NCBI GenBank assembly: GCA_937867305.1
Contig: CALMKJ010000015.1
Span: 1 to 35,934, forward strand
Direction of reading: 5' to 3'
From: an uncultured Ectothiorhodospiraceae bacterium
Lineage (GTDB): Bacteria; Pseudomonadota; Gammaproteobacteria; JAABTG01
DNA: 35,934 nt
Shown here: in pieces, positions 8,267 through 16,745 of the stretch
How the letters are laid out: each line of letters begins with the position of its first letter
Numbering within the stretch: the stretch's first letter is position 1
The notes under the pieces: generated by a model
The model's database searches: none
What the model was told of the DNA's origin: nothing
Seen by the model: the letters and a program-made list of their open reading frames with translations, nothing else
Translations under genes and position numbers: made by a program

Positions 8267-8561
8267 CGCGCAGGTCCTGCTCACGTTGGCCGTGGCGCTG
8301 TTCGCCATCGGGTTCCTCGGCGTCGTCGTGCGCCGGCACATCCTCATCATGCTGATGTGCATGGAGCTCATGCTGAACGGCGTCAACCTGAGCCTGGTGA
8401 CGTTCGCCCACGAACAGGGGTCGCCCCTGGGCGCGGTCCTGGTGTTCCTGATCTTCGTGGTGGCCGCCGCCGAGATCGCCATCGCGATCCCGATCGCCCT
8501 GCTCCTGGTGCGGCGCAAGCGCACCGTGGACCTCTACGCCTACACCGACCTGAAGGGTTAG
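8259..8561 (+). CDS. nuoK: NADH-quinone oxidoreductase subunit K (NuoK)
   Basis: NuoK is an MrpC-like subunit with three membrane helices that takes part in proton translocation. The 100-residue product has Glu36 (MCMELMLNGVNL) and Glu72 (VVAAAEIAIAIP). These are at the same positions as the two buried glutamates known to be important in E. coli NuoK. Length matches the family exactly. It overlaps nuoJ by eight bases and precedes nuoL by three. Confidence 0.95.
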   Translation: MTDAQVLLTLAVALFAIGFLGVVVRRHILIMLMCMELMLNGVNLSLVTFAHEQGSPLGAVLVFLIFVVAAAEIAIAIPIALLLVRRKRTVDLYAYTDLKG

Positions 8562-8564
8562 ACG

Positions 8565-10445
8565 GTGTCTCACCTGCTCGTCTGGATCGTCCTTCTGCCC
8601 CTCGCCGGCTTCCTGTTCAATGGGCTTGCCGGCGACCGCCTCGGGGCCCGGGCCGTCTCCCTGGTCGGCTGCGGGCTGCCCATCGGGTCGTTCACGCTGA
8701 CCGTCGCGGGGGCCATCGCGCTCGCGGCGGCGGGTGGGGAGCCGCGGGTCGAGACGGCCTTCACCTGGGCCACCGTCGGCGACCACTCCTTCGAGGTCGC
8801 CTTCTACCTGGACCGGCTGAGCGTGGTCATGGCGCTCGTCGTCACCGGCGTCGGGTCGCTCATCCACGTCTATTCGACCGGGTACATGCGGGACGACCCG
8901 GGGTACGCCCGGTACTTCGCGTACCTGAACCTCTTCCTGTTCTTCATGCTGGTGCTGGTGCTGGGACGCTCGCTGCTGGTCCTGTTCGTGGGCTGGGAGG
9001 GAGTGGGGCTCGCCTCGTACCTGCTGATCGGCTTCTGGTTCCAGGACCCGGAGAAGGCCCGCGCCGGGAAGAAGGCCTTCATCACCAACCGGGTCGGGGA
9101 CGCGGGGTTTCTCCTCGGGATGTTCGTGCTGTTCCAGGCCGCCGGCACCCTGGAGATGGACCGGGTGAACGCGGTCTTCTCGACCGGCGCCCCGGCCGGT
9201 TTCTCCGCGAGCCTGATCGGCGTCCTCCTGTTCGTCGGTGCGACCGGAAAGTCGGCGCAGATCCCGCTGCACGTGTGGCTGCCGGACGCCATGGCGGGCC
9301 CGACGCCGGTATCCGCGCTGATCCACGCCGCCACCATGGTCACCGCGGGCGTGTACATGGTCGCCCGGCTCTCGGGGATCTACGGGCAGGCGCCCGAGGC
9401 CTCCGCGGTGATCGCCGCGGTGGGGGTGCTGACGGCCCTGTTCGCCGCGACGGTCGCACTCACCCAGAACGACATCAAGAAGGTGCTCGCCTACTCGACC
9501 ATCTCCCAGCTCGGGCTCATGTTCCTCGCCCTGGGGGTCGGGGCCTACGGCGTGGCCGTCTTCCACCTCTACACCCACGCCTTCTTCAAGGCCTGCCTGT
9601 TCCTCGGGGCCGGGAGCGTGATCCACGCCCTCGGGGGCGAGCAGGACATCCGCCGCATGGGGGGGCTCGCGCGCCGGGTCCCGACCACCTTCGCGACGTT
9701 CGCGGTGGCCGCGGCGGCCATCGCCGGGATCCCGCCGCTCGCGGGTTTCTTCTCCAAGGACGAGATCCTGTGGTTCGCGCTGGCGAGCCGGTCGGGAGGG
9801 GCGCTCTGGCTCTGGGCGCTCGCCGCGCTGACGGCGTTCCTCACCGCCTTCTACATGGCCCGGCTCCTGTGGTTGACGTTCCTGGCCCCCTCGCGCGTGG
9901 ACGCCGAGACCGCCCGCCACGTGCACGAATCGCCGCGCTCCATGACCGGAGTCCTGATCGCGCTGGCGGCGCTCTCGGCGGTCGGAGGCTTCGTGGGCGT
10001 GCCCCACCTGCTGGAGCCCCTGCTGCCGCTCCCCGAGGTGCGCCCCGGGCTCGACGCCCTGGAGACCCCGCTCGTCCTGCTCTCGGTCCTCCTGGCCGTG
10101 GGGGGGGTGGGCGCGGCCGCGTACGTGCTGGCGGCCGGGGAGGACCCGGCCGAGGTGTTTCGCCGGCGTTTCCCCGGGCTGCACCGGCTGGTGGCCGGCA
10201 AGTACTTCGTGGACGAGGCCTACGAGCGCTGGGTCACGCGCCCGCTGTACTGGGTTTCGGACCGCGTGTTCCTGCGATTCTCCGACCGCAGGGTCCTCGA
10301 CGGCTCCCTGCACGCCCTGGCGGCGCTCGCGGAGCGCAGCGCGGCCCGCTTGAGCCGGGCGCAGACCGGGAACCTCCAGCTCTACGCCTTCCTCGTGCTG
10401 GCGGGGATCGCGGCCGGGCTCTTGTGGAGCCTGCGCCATGTCTGA
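8565..10445 (+). CDS. nuoL: NADH-quinone oxidoreductase subunit L (NuoL)
   Basis: NuoL is the distal antiporter-like subunit of the membrane arm and carries the long lateral helix. The 626-residue product shows the proton-channel residues Glu145 (VGWEGVGLASYLLIG) and Lys229 (ATGKSAQIPLHVWLPDAM), close to or identical with E. coli numbering. Next comes PTPVSALIHAATMVTAGVYM and, in the second half, the QNDIKKVLAYSTISQLG signature. The C-terminal region after about residue 500 contains the lateral helix and ends in a final membrane segment. The start is a GTG at 8565, three bases after the nuoK stop. The gene overlaps nuoM by eight bases. Confidence 0.95.
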   Translation: MSHLLVWIVLLPLAGFLFNGLAGDRLGARAVSLVGCGLPIGSFTLTVAGAIALAAAGGEPRVETAFTWATVGDHSFEVAFYLDRLSVVMALVVTGVGSLIHVYSTGYMRDDPGYARYFAYLNLFLFFMLVLVLGRSLLVLFVGWEGVGLASYLLIGFWFQDPEKARAGKKAFITNRVGDAGFLLGMFVLFQAAGTLEMDRVNAVFSTGAPAGFSASLIGVLLFVGATGKSAQIPLHVWLPDAMAGPTPVSALIHAATMVTAGVYMVARLSGIYGQAPEASAVIAAVGVLTALFAATVALTQNDIKKVLAYSTISQLGLMFLALGVGAYGVAVFHLYTHAFFKACLFLGAGSVIHALGGEQDIRRMGGLARRVPTTFATFAVAAAAIAGIPPLAGFFSKDEILWFALASRSGGALWLWALAALTAFLTAFYMARLLWLTFLAPSRVDAETARHVHESPRSMTGVLIALAALSAVGGFVGVPHLLEPLLPLPEVRPGLDALETPLVLLSVLLAVGGVGAAAYVLAAGEDPAEVFRRRFPGLHRLVAGKYFVDEAYERWVTRPLYWVSDRVFLRFSDRRVLDGSLHALAALAERSAARLSRAQTGNLQLYAFLVLAGIAAGLLWSLRHV

Positions 10446-12033
10446 CGCGACGGTCCTGAACCTGGTGCTCTACCTGCCCGTGCTCGGCGCCCTGGCGCTG
10501 CCGGCGATCCCGGTGCGGCGCGAGGACCTGACGCGGGCGCTGGCGCTTGCCGTGATGGGGCTCCAGTTCCTGCTGACGGCCTACCTCTACGCCCGCTTCG
10601 ACCCCGCGGTCGCAGGCCTGCAGTTCGAGACCCGGCTGCCCTGGATCCCCTCCTGGGGCGTCTCCTACCAGATCGGGCTGGACGGCTTCAACGTCCTGCT
10701 CGTGCTCCTCACCGCCTTCCTCGGGCCGCTCGTGGTGGCGGGCGCGTTCACGGCCATCCGCAAGGACGTGAAGCTCTTCCACGCGATGGTGCTCCTCCTC
10801 CAGTTCACCATGCTGGGGACGTTCCTCGCCCAGGACCTGTTCCTGTTCTACCTGTTCTGGGAGGCGATGCTCATCCCCATGTTCCTCATCATCGGGGTCT
10901 GGGGCGGGGAGCGCCGCGTCTACGCCACCGTGAAGTTCGTGCTCTACACCGCCTTCGGCAGCATCCTCATGCTCGGGGCGGTCATCTACCTCGCCTACGC
11001 GGCGCACGCCGGGAGCGGGGTGAGCTCCTTCGCCTTCGCCGACCTGTACCGCACGACGCTCCCGGTGCCGGCGCAGACCGTGTTGCTCGCCGCTTTCGCC
11101 CTCTCGTTCGCCATCAAGGTCCCGATGGTGCCCTTCCACACGTGGCTGCCGGACGCGCACGTGGAGGCGCCGACCGCGGGCTCCGTGATCCTCGCCGGCG
11201 TCCTGCTGAAGATGGGGACGTACGGTTTCCTGAAGCTCGGTTTCCCGCTTTTCCCCGACGCGACCCGGCTGTTCACGCCGGCGATCATGACGCTCTCGGT
11301 GGTGAGCATCCTCTACGGGGCCGGCCTTGCCCTGGTGCAGACGGACATCAAGAGGGTCATCGCCTATTCCTCCATCAGCCACCTCGGGTACGTGATGCTC
11401 GGGCTCGTCAGCGCGGACCTGTTGGGCATCCAGGGCGCGATCCTCCAGATGGTGAGTCACGGGCTCACCGCCGGTGGGCTCTTCCTCCTGGTGGGGATGA
11501 TCTACGAGCGCTGCCACACCCGGGAGCTGGCTGCGTACGGTGGTCTGGCCCGGATCCTCCCAGTCTACTCGGTGTTCTTCATGATCCTCACCCTCGCCGC
11601 CATCGGCCTTCCCACCACCAGCGGTTTCACGGGTGAGTTCCTGGTGCTCCTCGGCGCCTTCAGCGCGGCCTGGCAGCAATACGAGCTGGGCGCGGTCCAG
11701 CCCCTCGCCCTGAGCGGCGCGGCGGTCCTGGGCGTGGTGCTGGGGGCGCTCTACATGCTTCGGCTCGCGGGGCGCCTCCTCTTCGGGGAGGCCAGGGTTC
11801 CCCACCAGCCCGTGGTCGACCTGGCCCTGCGCGAGAAGCTCGTGCTGGGGGCGATCGTGGCCGGGGTGTTCGCGCTCGGCCTCTACCCCCAGGAGCCCCT
11901 GCGCAAGAGCGAGCTCGCGGCCCGCCAGTACCAGGAACTGCTCGCCAGGGGGGTGGGCGCGGGAGGCCCGGCGCGGGCGCCGGAGGCCAGACCGCCCCGG
12001 CCCGCCGGCCAGACCGCGGGGAAGACCCCGTGA
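10438..12033 (+). CDS. nuoM: NADH-quinone oxidoreductase subunit M (NuoM)
   Basis: NuoM is the second antiporter-like proton-pumping subunit. The 531-residue product has Glu142 (YLFWEAMLIPMFLIIG), Lys227 (FAIKVPMVPFHTWLPDAH) and the later VQTDIKRVIAYSSISHLG motif, all family hallmarks. It has about 14 membrane segments. The last 35 or so residues after the final helix are a Gly/Pro/Ala/Arg-rich tail (GVGAGGPARAPEARPPR and on) that is low in complexity and longer than in E. coli. The ATG at 10438 lies inside the end of nuoL. The nuoN GTG overlaps its stop. Confidence 0.95.
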   Translation: MSDATVLNLVLYLPVLGALALPAIPVRREDLTRALALAVMGLQFLLTAYLYARFDPAVAGLQFETRLPWIPSWGVSYQIGLDGFNVLLVLLTAFLGPLVVAGAFTAIRKDVKLFHAMVLLLQFTMLGTFLAQDLFLFYLFWEAMLIPMFLIIGVWGGERRVYATVKFVLYTAFGSILMLGAVIYLAYAAHAGSGVSSFAFADLYRTTLPVPAQTVLLAAFALSFAIKVPMVPFHTWLPDAHVEAPTAGSVILAGVLLKMGTYGFLKLGFPLFPDATRLFTPAIMTLSVVSILYGAGLALVQTDIKRVIAYSSISHLGYVMLGLVSADLLGIQGAILQMVSHGLTAGGLFLLVGMIYERCHTRELAAYGGLARILPVYSVFFMILTLAAIGLPTTSGFTGEFLVLLGAFSAAWQQYELGAVQPLALSGAAVLGVVLGALYMLRLAGRLLFGEARVPHQPVVDLALREKLVLGAIVAGVFALGLYPQEPLRKSELAARQYQELLARGVGAGGPARAPEARPPRPAGQTAGKTP

Positions 12034-13439
12034 GCGCGGAGACGGTGTTGACCGCGTTGCTGCCCGAGGTTCTCCTCCTGGCCGGGCTCCTCCTGCTGAT
12101 CGGTCTGGAGATCGCAGTCCCCCGCCACCGGGGTGCCTTCGCCGTCTCCCTGCTGGCCGTGGCGGCGGCCGCCGCCGCTGCGGCGTGGCTCTCGGCGGGG
12201 GGATCTTCCGCGGCCCCGTTCCCCGGTCATTACTCGGTCGGCCCCGACACCTTCGCGGCCAAGGCGGTCGTGCTCGCGCTGGCGGTTCCCGTCCTGCTGC
12301 TCGCGCGCGGCGAATTCCCCGGCGGGCCGTTCTACCCCCTTCTGGTCTCCTCGCTCCTCGGTGTCTGTCTGGTGGTGTCGGCCGACAGCTTCCTCACCCT
12401 CTTCCTCGGGGTCGAGCTCATGTCGATCCCCGTGTACGTCCTCGTCGTGCTCGCCTTCCAGCGTGAGGAGAGCGCCGAGGCCGCGTTGAAGTACCTGGTG
12501 CTGAGTGGCACCGCGAGCGCCACGTTCCTGCTCGGGGTCTCGCTGCTCTACGGGGGAAGCGGGTCGCTCGCGCTCTCCGCGTTCAGTACGGCGCTGGGCT
12601 CCCGGGACGTGCTGGCCACCGCCGGCGTCGTGCTCGTGCTCTCCGCCTTCTTTCTGAAGGCGGCCGTGGTGCCGTTCCACACCTGGGCCCCCGACGCGTA
12701 CGAGGCCGCCAGCGTCCCGGTGACGGCCTACATGGCGGCGGTGGTCAAGGCCGGGGTCCTCTTCGCGGTGTTGCGCCTGTTCGCCCTGGCGCCGGCCGAG
12801 CGGCCCCTCGTCGACCTCCTCGCCCTGCTGCCACTCGCCTCGATGGTCTGGGGCAATCTGGCGGCGATGCGCCAGGACGGCCTCCGGCGCCTGATCGCGT
12901 ACTCCTCGATCGCCCACGCCGGCTATCTGTTCTACGCGTTCCTCGGGGACGGTCCCGGCCGCTTCCAGGCCGTCACGTTCTACCTCCTCGCCTACGGCCT
13001 GATGAACGTGCTGGTGCTCGCCGCGCTGCCGCCGGCCGGGGACGACGTCGCGCGGGATCGTCTCGAGCGCCTGAAGGGACTGTTCCAGCGCCAGCCGTAC
13101 GCCGCGTGGATGATCGCGGTGGCGATGCTCTCCCTGGCCGGGATCCCCCCGTTCCCCGGTTTCGTCGCGAAGTTCCTCGTCTTCAAGAACGTGGTCGCGG
13201 CGGGTTATCCGGTCTACGCGGTCCTGGGCCTCGTCGGCAGCTACCTCGGCCTCTACTTCTACCTGCGGGTGATCCAGTATCTGTTCATGGCCCCCCCGCC
13301 CCCGGCCGAGGAGGCGTCGGCGGCGGAGGGGGAGGGCGCCCCCAGCCGCCTGGCGCTGGCCGCCACGGTTCTGTGCCTGCTTCCTGCCATCCTGATCGCG
13401 CTCTTCCCCGGATGGGTCATCGACCGCCTCGGCGGCTGA
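12030..13439 (+). CDS. nuoN: NADH-quinone oxidoreductase subunit N (NuoN)
   Basis: NuoN is the third antiporter-like subunit and the last gene of the operon. The 469-residue product has Glu129 (LFLGVELMSIPVYVLV), Lys210 (SAFFLKAAVVPFHTWAPDAY) and MRQDGLRRLIAYSSIAHAGY, the family's conserved lysine-rich region. The acidic cytoplasmic loop before the last helix contains PPPPAEEASAAEGEG. The GTG start at 12030 overlaps the nuoM stop by four bases. No obvious intrinsic terminator follows; a 16-bp palindrome lies 15 bases past the stop. Confidence 0.95.
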   Translation: MSAETVLTALLPEVLLLAGLLLLIGLEIAVPRHRGAFAVSLLAVAAAAAAAAWLSAGGSSAAPFPGHYSVGPDTFAAKAVVLALAVPVLLLARGEFPGGPFYPLLVSSLLGVCLVVSADSFLTLFLGVELMSIPVYVLVVLAFQREESAEAALKYLVLSGTASATFLLGVSLLYGGSGSLALSAFSTALGSRDVLATAGVVLVLSAFFLKAAVVPFHTWAPDAYEAASVPVTAYMAAVVKAGVLFAVLRLFALAPAERPLVDLLALLPLASMVWGNLAAMRQDGLRRLIAYSSIAHAGYLFYAFLGDGPGRFQAVTFYLLAYGLMNVLVLAALPPAGDDVARDRLERLKGLFQRQPYAAWMIAVAMLSLAGIPPFPGFVAKFLVFKNVVAAGYPVYAVLGLVGSYLGLYFYLRVIQYLFMAPPPPAEEASAAEGEGAPSRLALAATVLCLLPAILIALFPGWVIDRLGG

Positions 13440-13453
13440 GGCAGGCCCAAGGG

Positions 13454-13469
13454 ATAAGGATATCCTTAT
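13454..13469. repeat. 16-bp perfect palindrome after nuoN
   Basis: The bases ATAAGGATATCCTTAT read the same on both strands. The site is AT-rich in a 70% GC setting. It has no loop and no following T-run, so it is a poor terminator and looks more like a protein-binding dyad. It lies between the nuoN stop and the 35-aa gene at 13594. Confidence 0.6.
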
Positions 13470-13593
13470 GGCGCAGGTGCCCCCGGGTGGGCTAGCCTCC
13501 TTGCGGTAGGTTAAGCGAGTCCGCTGGTCCCGGTTCCACCGCGAGGGGTGCTGGCGGGACCCGAACCCCGCCGGTTGCCCTCCAGGAGGTGCC

Positions 13594-13701
13594 ATGACGA
13601 CCACGCTGGTCCTGCTGCTCGGGTTCTTTGCCACCTTCGTGATGCTGGGCGCTGCCGTGCGGGCCCTGAACCGGTGTTCCTGCCGGCAGCGGGAGGGCTG
13701 A
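13594..13701 (+). CDS. 35-aa single-pass membrane protein, unknown function
   Basis: A short frame reads MTTTLVLLLGFFATFVMLG followed by AAVRALNRCSCRQREG. It consists of one hydrophobic helix (about residues 4-24) and a short basic, Cys-containing tail (CSC), so the tail would probably be cytoplasmic. The start is supported by a near-perfect Shine-Dalgarno (AGGAGGT at 13584-13590) four bases upstream, the strongest ribosome site in this part of the window. It lies about 150 bases after nuoN, with a palindrome and possible leader structure in between. I do not recognise a family. The main doubt is its small size; the ribosome site argues that it is translated. Confidence 0.5.
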   Translation: MTTTLVLLLGFFATFVMLGAAVRALNRCSCRQREG

Positions 13702-13782
13702 GAAGGGAGACCGGCCCCGGGGGCGGCCCGTTATGGTAGGGTGACGGGCGGAGAGGAGCGCGCGGCGTCCTCGGGTCCGGGC

Positions 13783-14364
13783 ATGAATCGATTCCAGTGT
13801 GCGGTGCTGGCGGTCGTAGCGGTGGCCGGCACGGTCCTCGGCGGCTGTCAGTTCCTGATGCCCTCGGGAAAGACCGAGGTCGTGTCAGGCTGGGCGAGCT
13901 TCGAGGAGGCGGAGGCGGTCCTCGCCACCGTGGAGCCGTACCGGACCACCCGGGACGAAGTGCACGCCGCCGGTTTGGACCCGAAGACCGACTCGACCGT
14001 CTCCATCCTCAATTTTGCCGACATCCTGCAGCGCTTCTCCGTCAGCGCGCTGGCCGATCCCAACGGCTTCGAGCGCGGGATCCAGGACTGCCTGCGGGCC
14101 GGGCAGCGCTGCGCGGCCTACGCGGTCAAGGCCGAGAAGGTCCGCAGCAAGCGGGTGGGCAACTTCTGGTTGGACCTGCTGAATTTCAAGCGGGAAACGG
14201 AATCCTCAGGCTGGAATTTCAACGCGCTGGTCGTGTTCGTCGACGACCTGGTCGTGTACCGGATCACGGGTGGTCAGCCGCGCCTCCACTCCTACGAGGT
14301 GAGGCGCCAGCCCCTCGGTCCGCTGCAGAACATCGGCGAGTCCCTGCGCCCCACCATTCCCTGA
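13783..14364 (+). CDS. Conserved hypothetical lipoprotein
   Basis: The 193-residue product begins with a lipoprotein signal (MNRFQCAVLAVVAVAGTVLGGC). The lipobox is LGGC, so the mature protein should start at Cys22 with attached lipid. The residue after the Cys is Gln, which favours outer-membrane sorting under the usual +2 rule. The mature part contains the stretches VEPYRTTRDEVHAAGLDP, SILNFADILQRF and VRSKRVGNFWLDLLNFKR, and ends QPLGPLQNIGE. I recall similar lipoproteins of unknown function in beta- and gammaproteobacteria, but cannot assign a role. I prefer the ATG at 13783 to the GTG at 13741 because it places the signal peptide at the N-terminus. It is convergent with purC. Confidence 0.8.
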   Translation: MNRFQCAVLAVVAVAGTVLGGCQFLMPSGKTEVVSGWASFEEAEAVLATVEPYRTTRDEVHAAGLDPKTDSTVSILNFADILQRFSVSALADPNGFERGIQDCLRAGQRCAAYAVKAEKVRSKRVGNFWLDLLNFKRETESSGWNFNALVVFVDDLVVYRITGGQPRLHSYEVRRQPLGPLQNIGESLRPTIP

Positions 14365-14379
14365 AGCGCCGTGTACCCT

Positions 14380-14435
14380 GCTCGTCAGGCGCTGCCGGTC
14401 AGGTGACGCCGGTCAGGCGGTACCGGTCAGGCGAT
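14380..14435. repeat. 14-bp tandem repeat at the purC 3' end
   Basis: Four consecutive 14-base units start at 14380, 14394, 14408 and 14422. Three share the core CCGGTCAGG; the first has CTCGTCAGG. On the purC strand each unit contains TGA. Because 14 is not a multiple of three, each copy shifts the frame. The annotated purC stop is the TGA inside the third unit (14413-14415). Confidence 0.75.
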
Positions 14436-15300
14436 GGAGCGCCTCCCGATACTTCTCGCTGGTCTTCGCGACCACCTCGGGGGGCAGTTGCGGCCCCGGG
14501 GCCTGCTTGTTCCAGCCGATGCTCTCGAGCCAGTCCCGCACGTACTGCTTGTCGAAGCTGGGGGGGGTCGCCCCCGGTGCATAGCTCTCGGCCGGCCAGA
14601 AGCGGGAAGAGTCGGGCGTCAGGGCCTCGTCGATGAGGTAGAGCACGCCTGACTCGTCGAGCCCGAACTCGAACTTCGTGTCCGCGATGAGGATGCCCCG
14701 GCCGGCGGCGTACTCGGCCGCCTCGCGGTACAGGGCGACCGCCGCGTCGCGGACCTGACGGGCGATGGCTCTGCCCACGATCTCCTCCGCCCGCTCGAAA
14801 CTGATGTTTTCGTCGTGGGTGCCCGCTTCGGCCTTGGTGGACGGAGTGAACAGCGGCTGGGGCAGCTTCTCGGCCTCGCGCAGGCCGGGAGGCAGGGGAA
14901 TGCCGCTCACGCTCCCGTGGCGCTGGTACTCCTTCCACCCGGACCCCACCAGATACCCGCGCACGATCGCCTCGATGGGCAGGGGCCTCAGCTTCTTCAC
15001 CACGACGGAGCGCCCCGAGACCTGAGGGCGTTCCTCCGCCGGGACCACCGACTCCGGCGCGATGCCGGTCAGTTGATTGGGGATGAGGTGGCCCAGCCGC
15101 GAGAACCAGAAATCCGAGATCCGCGTCAGCACCTCGCCCTTCCCGGGAATCGGGGTGGGGAGCACGACGTCGAAGGCCGACAGGCGGTCGGTGGTGACGA
15201 TGAGGAGCAGGTCCTCGCCGACCGAATAGATGTCCCGCACCTTGCCGCGGGCCACCAGCGGCAGGCTGTGCAGGTGGGATTGGAACAGCACGCTCGCCAT
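14413..15300 (-). CDS. purC: Phosphoribosylaminoimidazole-succinocarboxamide synthase (PurC)
   Basis: PurC condenses CAIR with aspartate using ATP to form SAICAR in purine synthesis, in the cytoplasm. The 295-residue product contains the ATP-grasp-like N-terminal motif [19 protein letters not shown] (about 15-33) and [19 protein letters not shown]. The central part has [19 protein letters not shown] and GSGWKEYQ. The signature [10 protein letters not shown] and [15 protein letters not shown] lie at about 205-240. Length fits the roughly 290-residue long form rather than the 237-residue E. coli form. The C-terminus runs into the 14-bp repeats, so the last three residues may vary between strains. 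The ATG at 15300 is supported by homology. Confidence 0.96.
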   Translation of the reverse strand: MASVLFQSHLHSLPLVARGKVRDIYSVGEDLLLIVTTDRLSAFDVVLPTPIPGKGEVLTRISDFWFSRLGHLIPNQLTGIAPESVVPAEERPQVSGRSVVVKKLRPLPIEAIVRGYLVGSGWKEYQRHGSVSGIPLPPGLREAEKLPQPLFTPSTKAEAGTHDENISFERAEEIVGRAIARQVRDAAVALYREAAEYAAGRGILIADTKFEFGLDESGVLYLIDEALTPDSSRFWPAESYAPGATPPSFDKQYVRDWLESIGWNKQAPGPQLPPEVVAKTSEKYREALHRLTGTA

Positions 15301-15379
15301 CTGGGCTCCCGACGTTCGTGGTGAGGGGGGCGGCCGCCTGCCGCTCGGCGCCGCTACTCGCGGCGGGTGGGGGGGAGGG

Positions 15380-15694
15380 TTATGGGGGAGTGGAAGGAGG
15401 CCCCGGGTCGGGCTGTTGCCGGCACTCCTTCTGATAGCGTTCCCAGAGCGCCGCCTTGCGTTGGGGCTGGAAGTGCAGCTGGTCCAGCTCCCGCCGCATC
15501 GCCGAGCACTCGGGGTCCGGGTCCTGGCGGAGCAGCTGCTGCACCGAGGCGCCCATGTTGAGGTCGCGGGCGGGGGAGGGCACCGACGTTTCGGGCGCGG
15601 GGACCGGACCCCCGGGTTGGGCCAGCACGCCGAGCGGTGCCAGGGCCAGGGCCAAAGCCAGGGCCAGCCCCCGGGGTTTGCGTATCCTCATCAT
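15380..15694 (-). CDS. Small exported protein of unknown function
   Basis: The 104-residue product starts [26 protein letters not shown], a clear Sec signal peptide with a predicted cut after VLA. Its hydrophobic core is an Ala-Leu repeat encoded by an imperfect CCAGGG-type DNA repeat. The mature part is Pro-rich, then has a charged helical stretch ([20 protein letters not shown] and [11 protein letters not shown]) with two Cys that could form a disulfide, and a Pro-rich end. AGGAG lies about six bases before the start at 15694. It follows the Crp/Fnr gene on the same strand (119-base gap) and precedes purC. I do not recognise a family. Confidence 0.6.
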   Translation of the reverse strand: MMRIRKPRGLALALALALAPLGVLAQPGGPVPAPETSVPSPARDLNMGASVQQLLRQDPDPECSAMRRELDQLHFQPQRKAALWERYQKECRQQPDPGPPSTPP

Positions 15695-15813
15695 GGCCAC
15701 TCCTGTCGCTCGGCGGGACGCGCGCCAGAGTGTGACGCGCAGGACCAGCGTCGGCAACACCCCCTGCGGAGCGCCCCGCGCGCGGCCTCCCGAGGAGGGC
15801 GGGGCGTTGCGCC

Positions 15814-16656
15814 CTACCCGTCGACCTGGCGGCGGGGTTGGGTGAGCAGTCCCTGCAGGGCCTCGGGCTCGCGAACCAGGATGTCGTGGTCGGCCGTCAG
15901 GATCCACCCCTCGCGCCGGAACCTGGCCACCACACGACACAGGGTCTCGGTCGTGACCCCCAGGATGGATGCCAGGTCCGAGCGCCGGACCGGTAGCCGG
16001 GTCACGGCCTTCCCCGGCTCGTCGGGGTCGTGGTTGTCCAGAAGGAAGGCCGCAAGGCGCTGTTCGGCGCTGTGCAGCGTGACGCTGCGGACCTGGTCGA
16101 CTGCGTAGTGCAGCCGGCGACTCATCACCGCCAGGATCTGCCAGCTGAGCTCCGTGTGCTGGCGCAGGAAGCGCAGCAGGGAGAAGGCGTTGATGGCCAC
16201 CACGCTCGTGTCCTGCAGCGCCATGGCGCTCGCCACGTAGCCCTGGCCGGAGAACAGCGCCGTTTCCCCCAGGGTGCGGCCCGGTGGAATGAACGCCAGG
16301 GCCTTCTCCCGCTTCTCGGGCCCGCAGACGTAGAGCTTCAACAGACCGCTCACCACGCAGTACACGGCGTGGCAGGACTCGCCCTCGTGGAAGAGGACCT
16401 CCTTCGCCGCGAGCTCGGTCCTTCTGGAGAACGCGCAGACCGTATCGAGGTCTGCCTCGCTAAAGGCCGAGAAGAGTGGTGTGGAGCGCAGCACCCCCGG
16501 CAACCCTTCCGGTGTTGCGTCGGAAAAGTCCCTGGCGCCGGTGAAATCGTCCACGTTCGTAGGAGAGGCTCCGCCTCGCGGGTGGAAATGCCAGAAGACT
16601 GCGGGGGCGCCGTTGGGGCTTGCCGCGCGCAAGTGACATGCCTGCGGGCAGGACAT
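15814..16656 (-). CDS. Crp/Fnr family transcriptional regulator
   Basis: The 280-residue product has a cyclic-nucleotide-binding-type beta barrel (about 55-175; STPLFSAFSEADLDTV, then VLFHEGESCHAVYCVVSG and PPGRTLGETALFSG). A long dimer helix and a C-terminal winged HTH follow (about 200-270; SDLASILGVTTETLCRVVARF). The recognition helix keeps Glu and Arg in the E-x-x-x-R arrangement of Fnr/Dnr proteins, but Cys replaces the usual Ser. The Fnr Cys set (C-x2-C-x5-C at the N-terminus) is absent. N-terminal Cys3 and Cys7 are present but not arranged that way. A Dnr- or FixK-like sensor is therefore more likely than true Fnr. An Fnr-type box lies upstream. The start is uncertain: a GTG about 34 codons downstream is possible. 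Confidence 0.88.
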   Translation of the reverse strand: MSCPQACHLRAASPNGAPAVFWHFHPRGGASPTNVDDFTGARDFSDATPEGLPGVLRSTPLFSAFSEADLDTVCAFSRRTELAAKEVLFHEGESCHAVYCVVSGLLKLYVCGPEKREKALAFIPPGRTLGETALFSGQGYVASAMALQDTSVVAINAFSLLRFLRQHTELSWQILAVMSRRLHYAVDQVRSVTLHSAEQRLAAFLLDNHDPDEPGKAVTRLPVRRSDLASILGVTTETLCRVVARFRREGWILTADHDILVREPEALQGLLTQPRRQVDG

Positions 16657-16691
16657 GGCCGCCCCCGACGAGGGCTCGCCGGATGACGAAG

Positions 16692-16727
16692 CGGGATCAC
16701 TCTAGGGTGCTCCCGGGGACACGACAA
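16692..16727 (-). promoter_or_regulatory. Predicted promoter of the Crp/Fnr regulator
   Basis: On the minus strand TTGTCG (16727-16722) and TAGAGT (16704-16699) are separated by 17 bases. Each matches the sigma-70 consensus at 4 of 6 positions. This predicts transcription from about 16692, some 36 bases before the ATG. The centre of the Fnr-like box is then about 60.5 bases upstream, close to the class I activator position. This is a prediction from pattern only. Confidence 0.4.
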
Positions 16728-16745
16728 TCCGGAGCCTCTGGTTTT

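Noticed and set aside
8235-10439. A very long open frame on the minus strand opposite nuoL
   Set aside because: Such frames are common opposite high-GC coding sequence. Its translation is a His/Gln/Arg/Glu/Gly-rich, low-complexity chain without family motifs, and NuoL is unmistakable on the plus strand.
13532-13567. tRNA-like or riboswitch-like leader before the 35-aa gene
   Set aside because: Only short stems (GGTTC/GAACC and CACC/GGTG) can be drawn. They do not fit a tRNA or any riboswitch I know.
14380-14435. Short CRISPR-like array
   Set aside because: Units are 14 bases and contiguous, with no unique spacers and no cas genes nearby.
15814-16656. True oxygen-sensing Fnr with a [4Fe-4S] cluster
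   Set aside because: Cys3 and Cys7 do not match the C-x2-C-x5-C pattern, and the central Cys arrangement is not that of Fnr.
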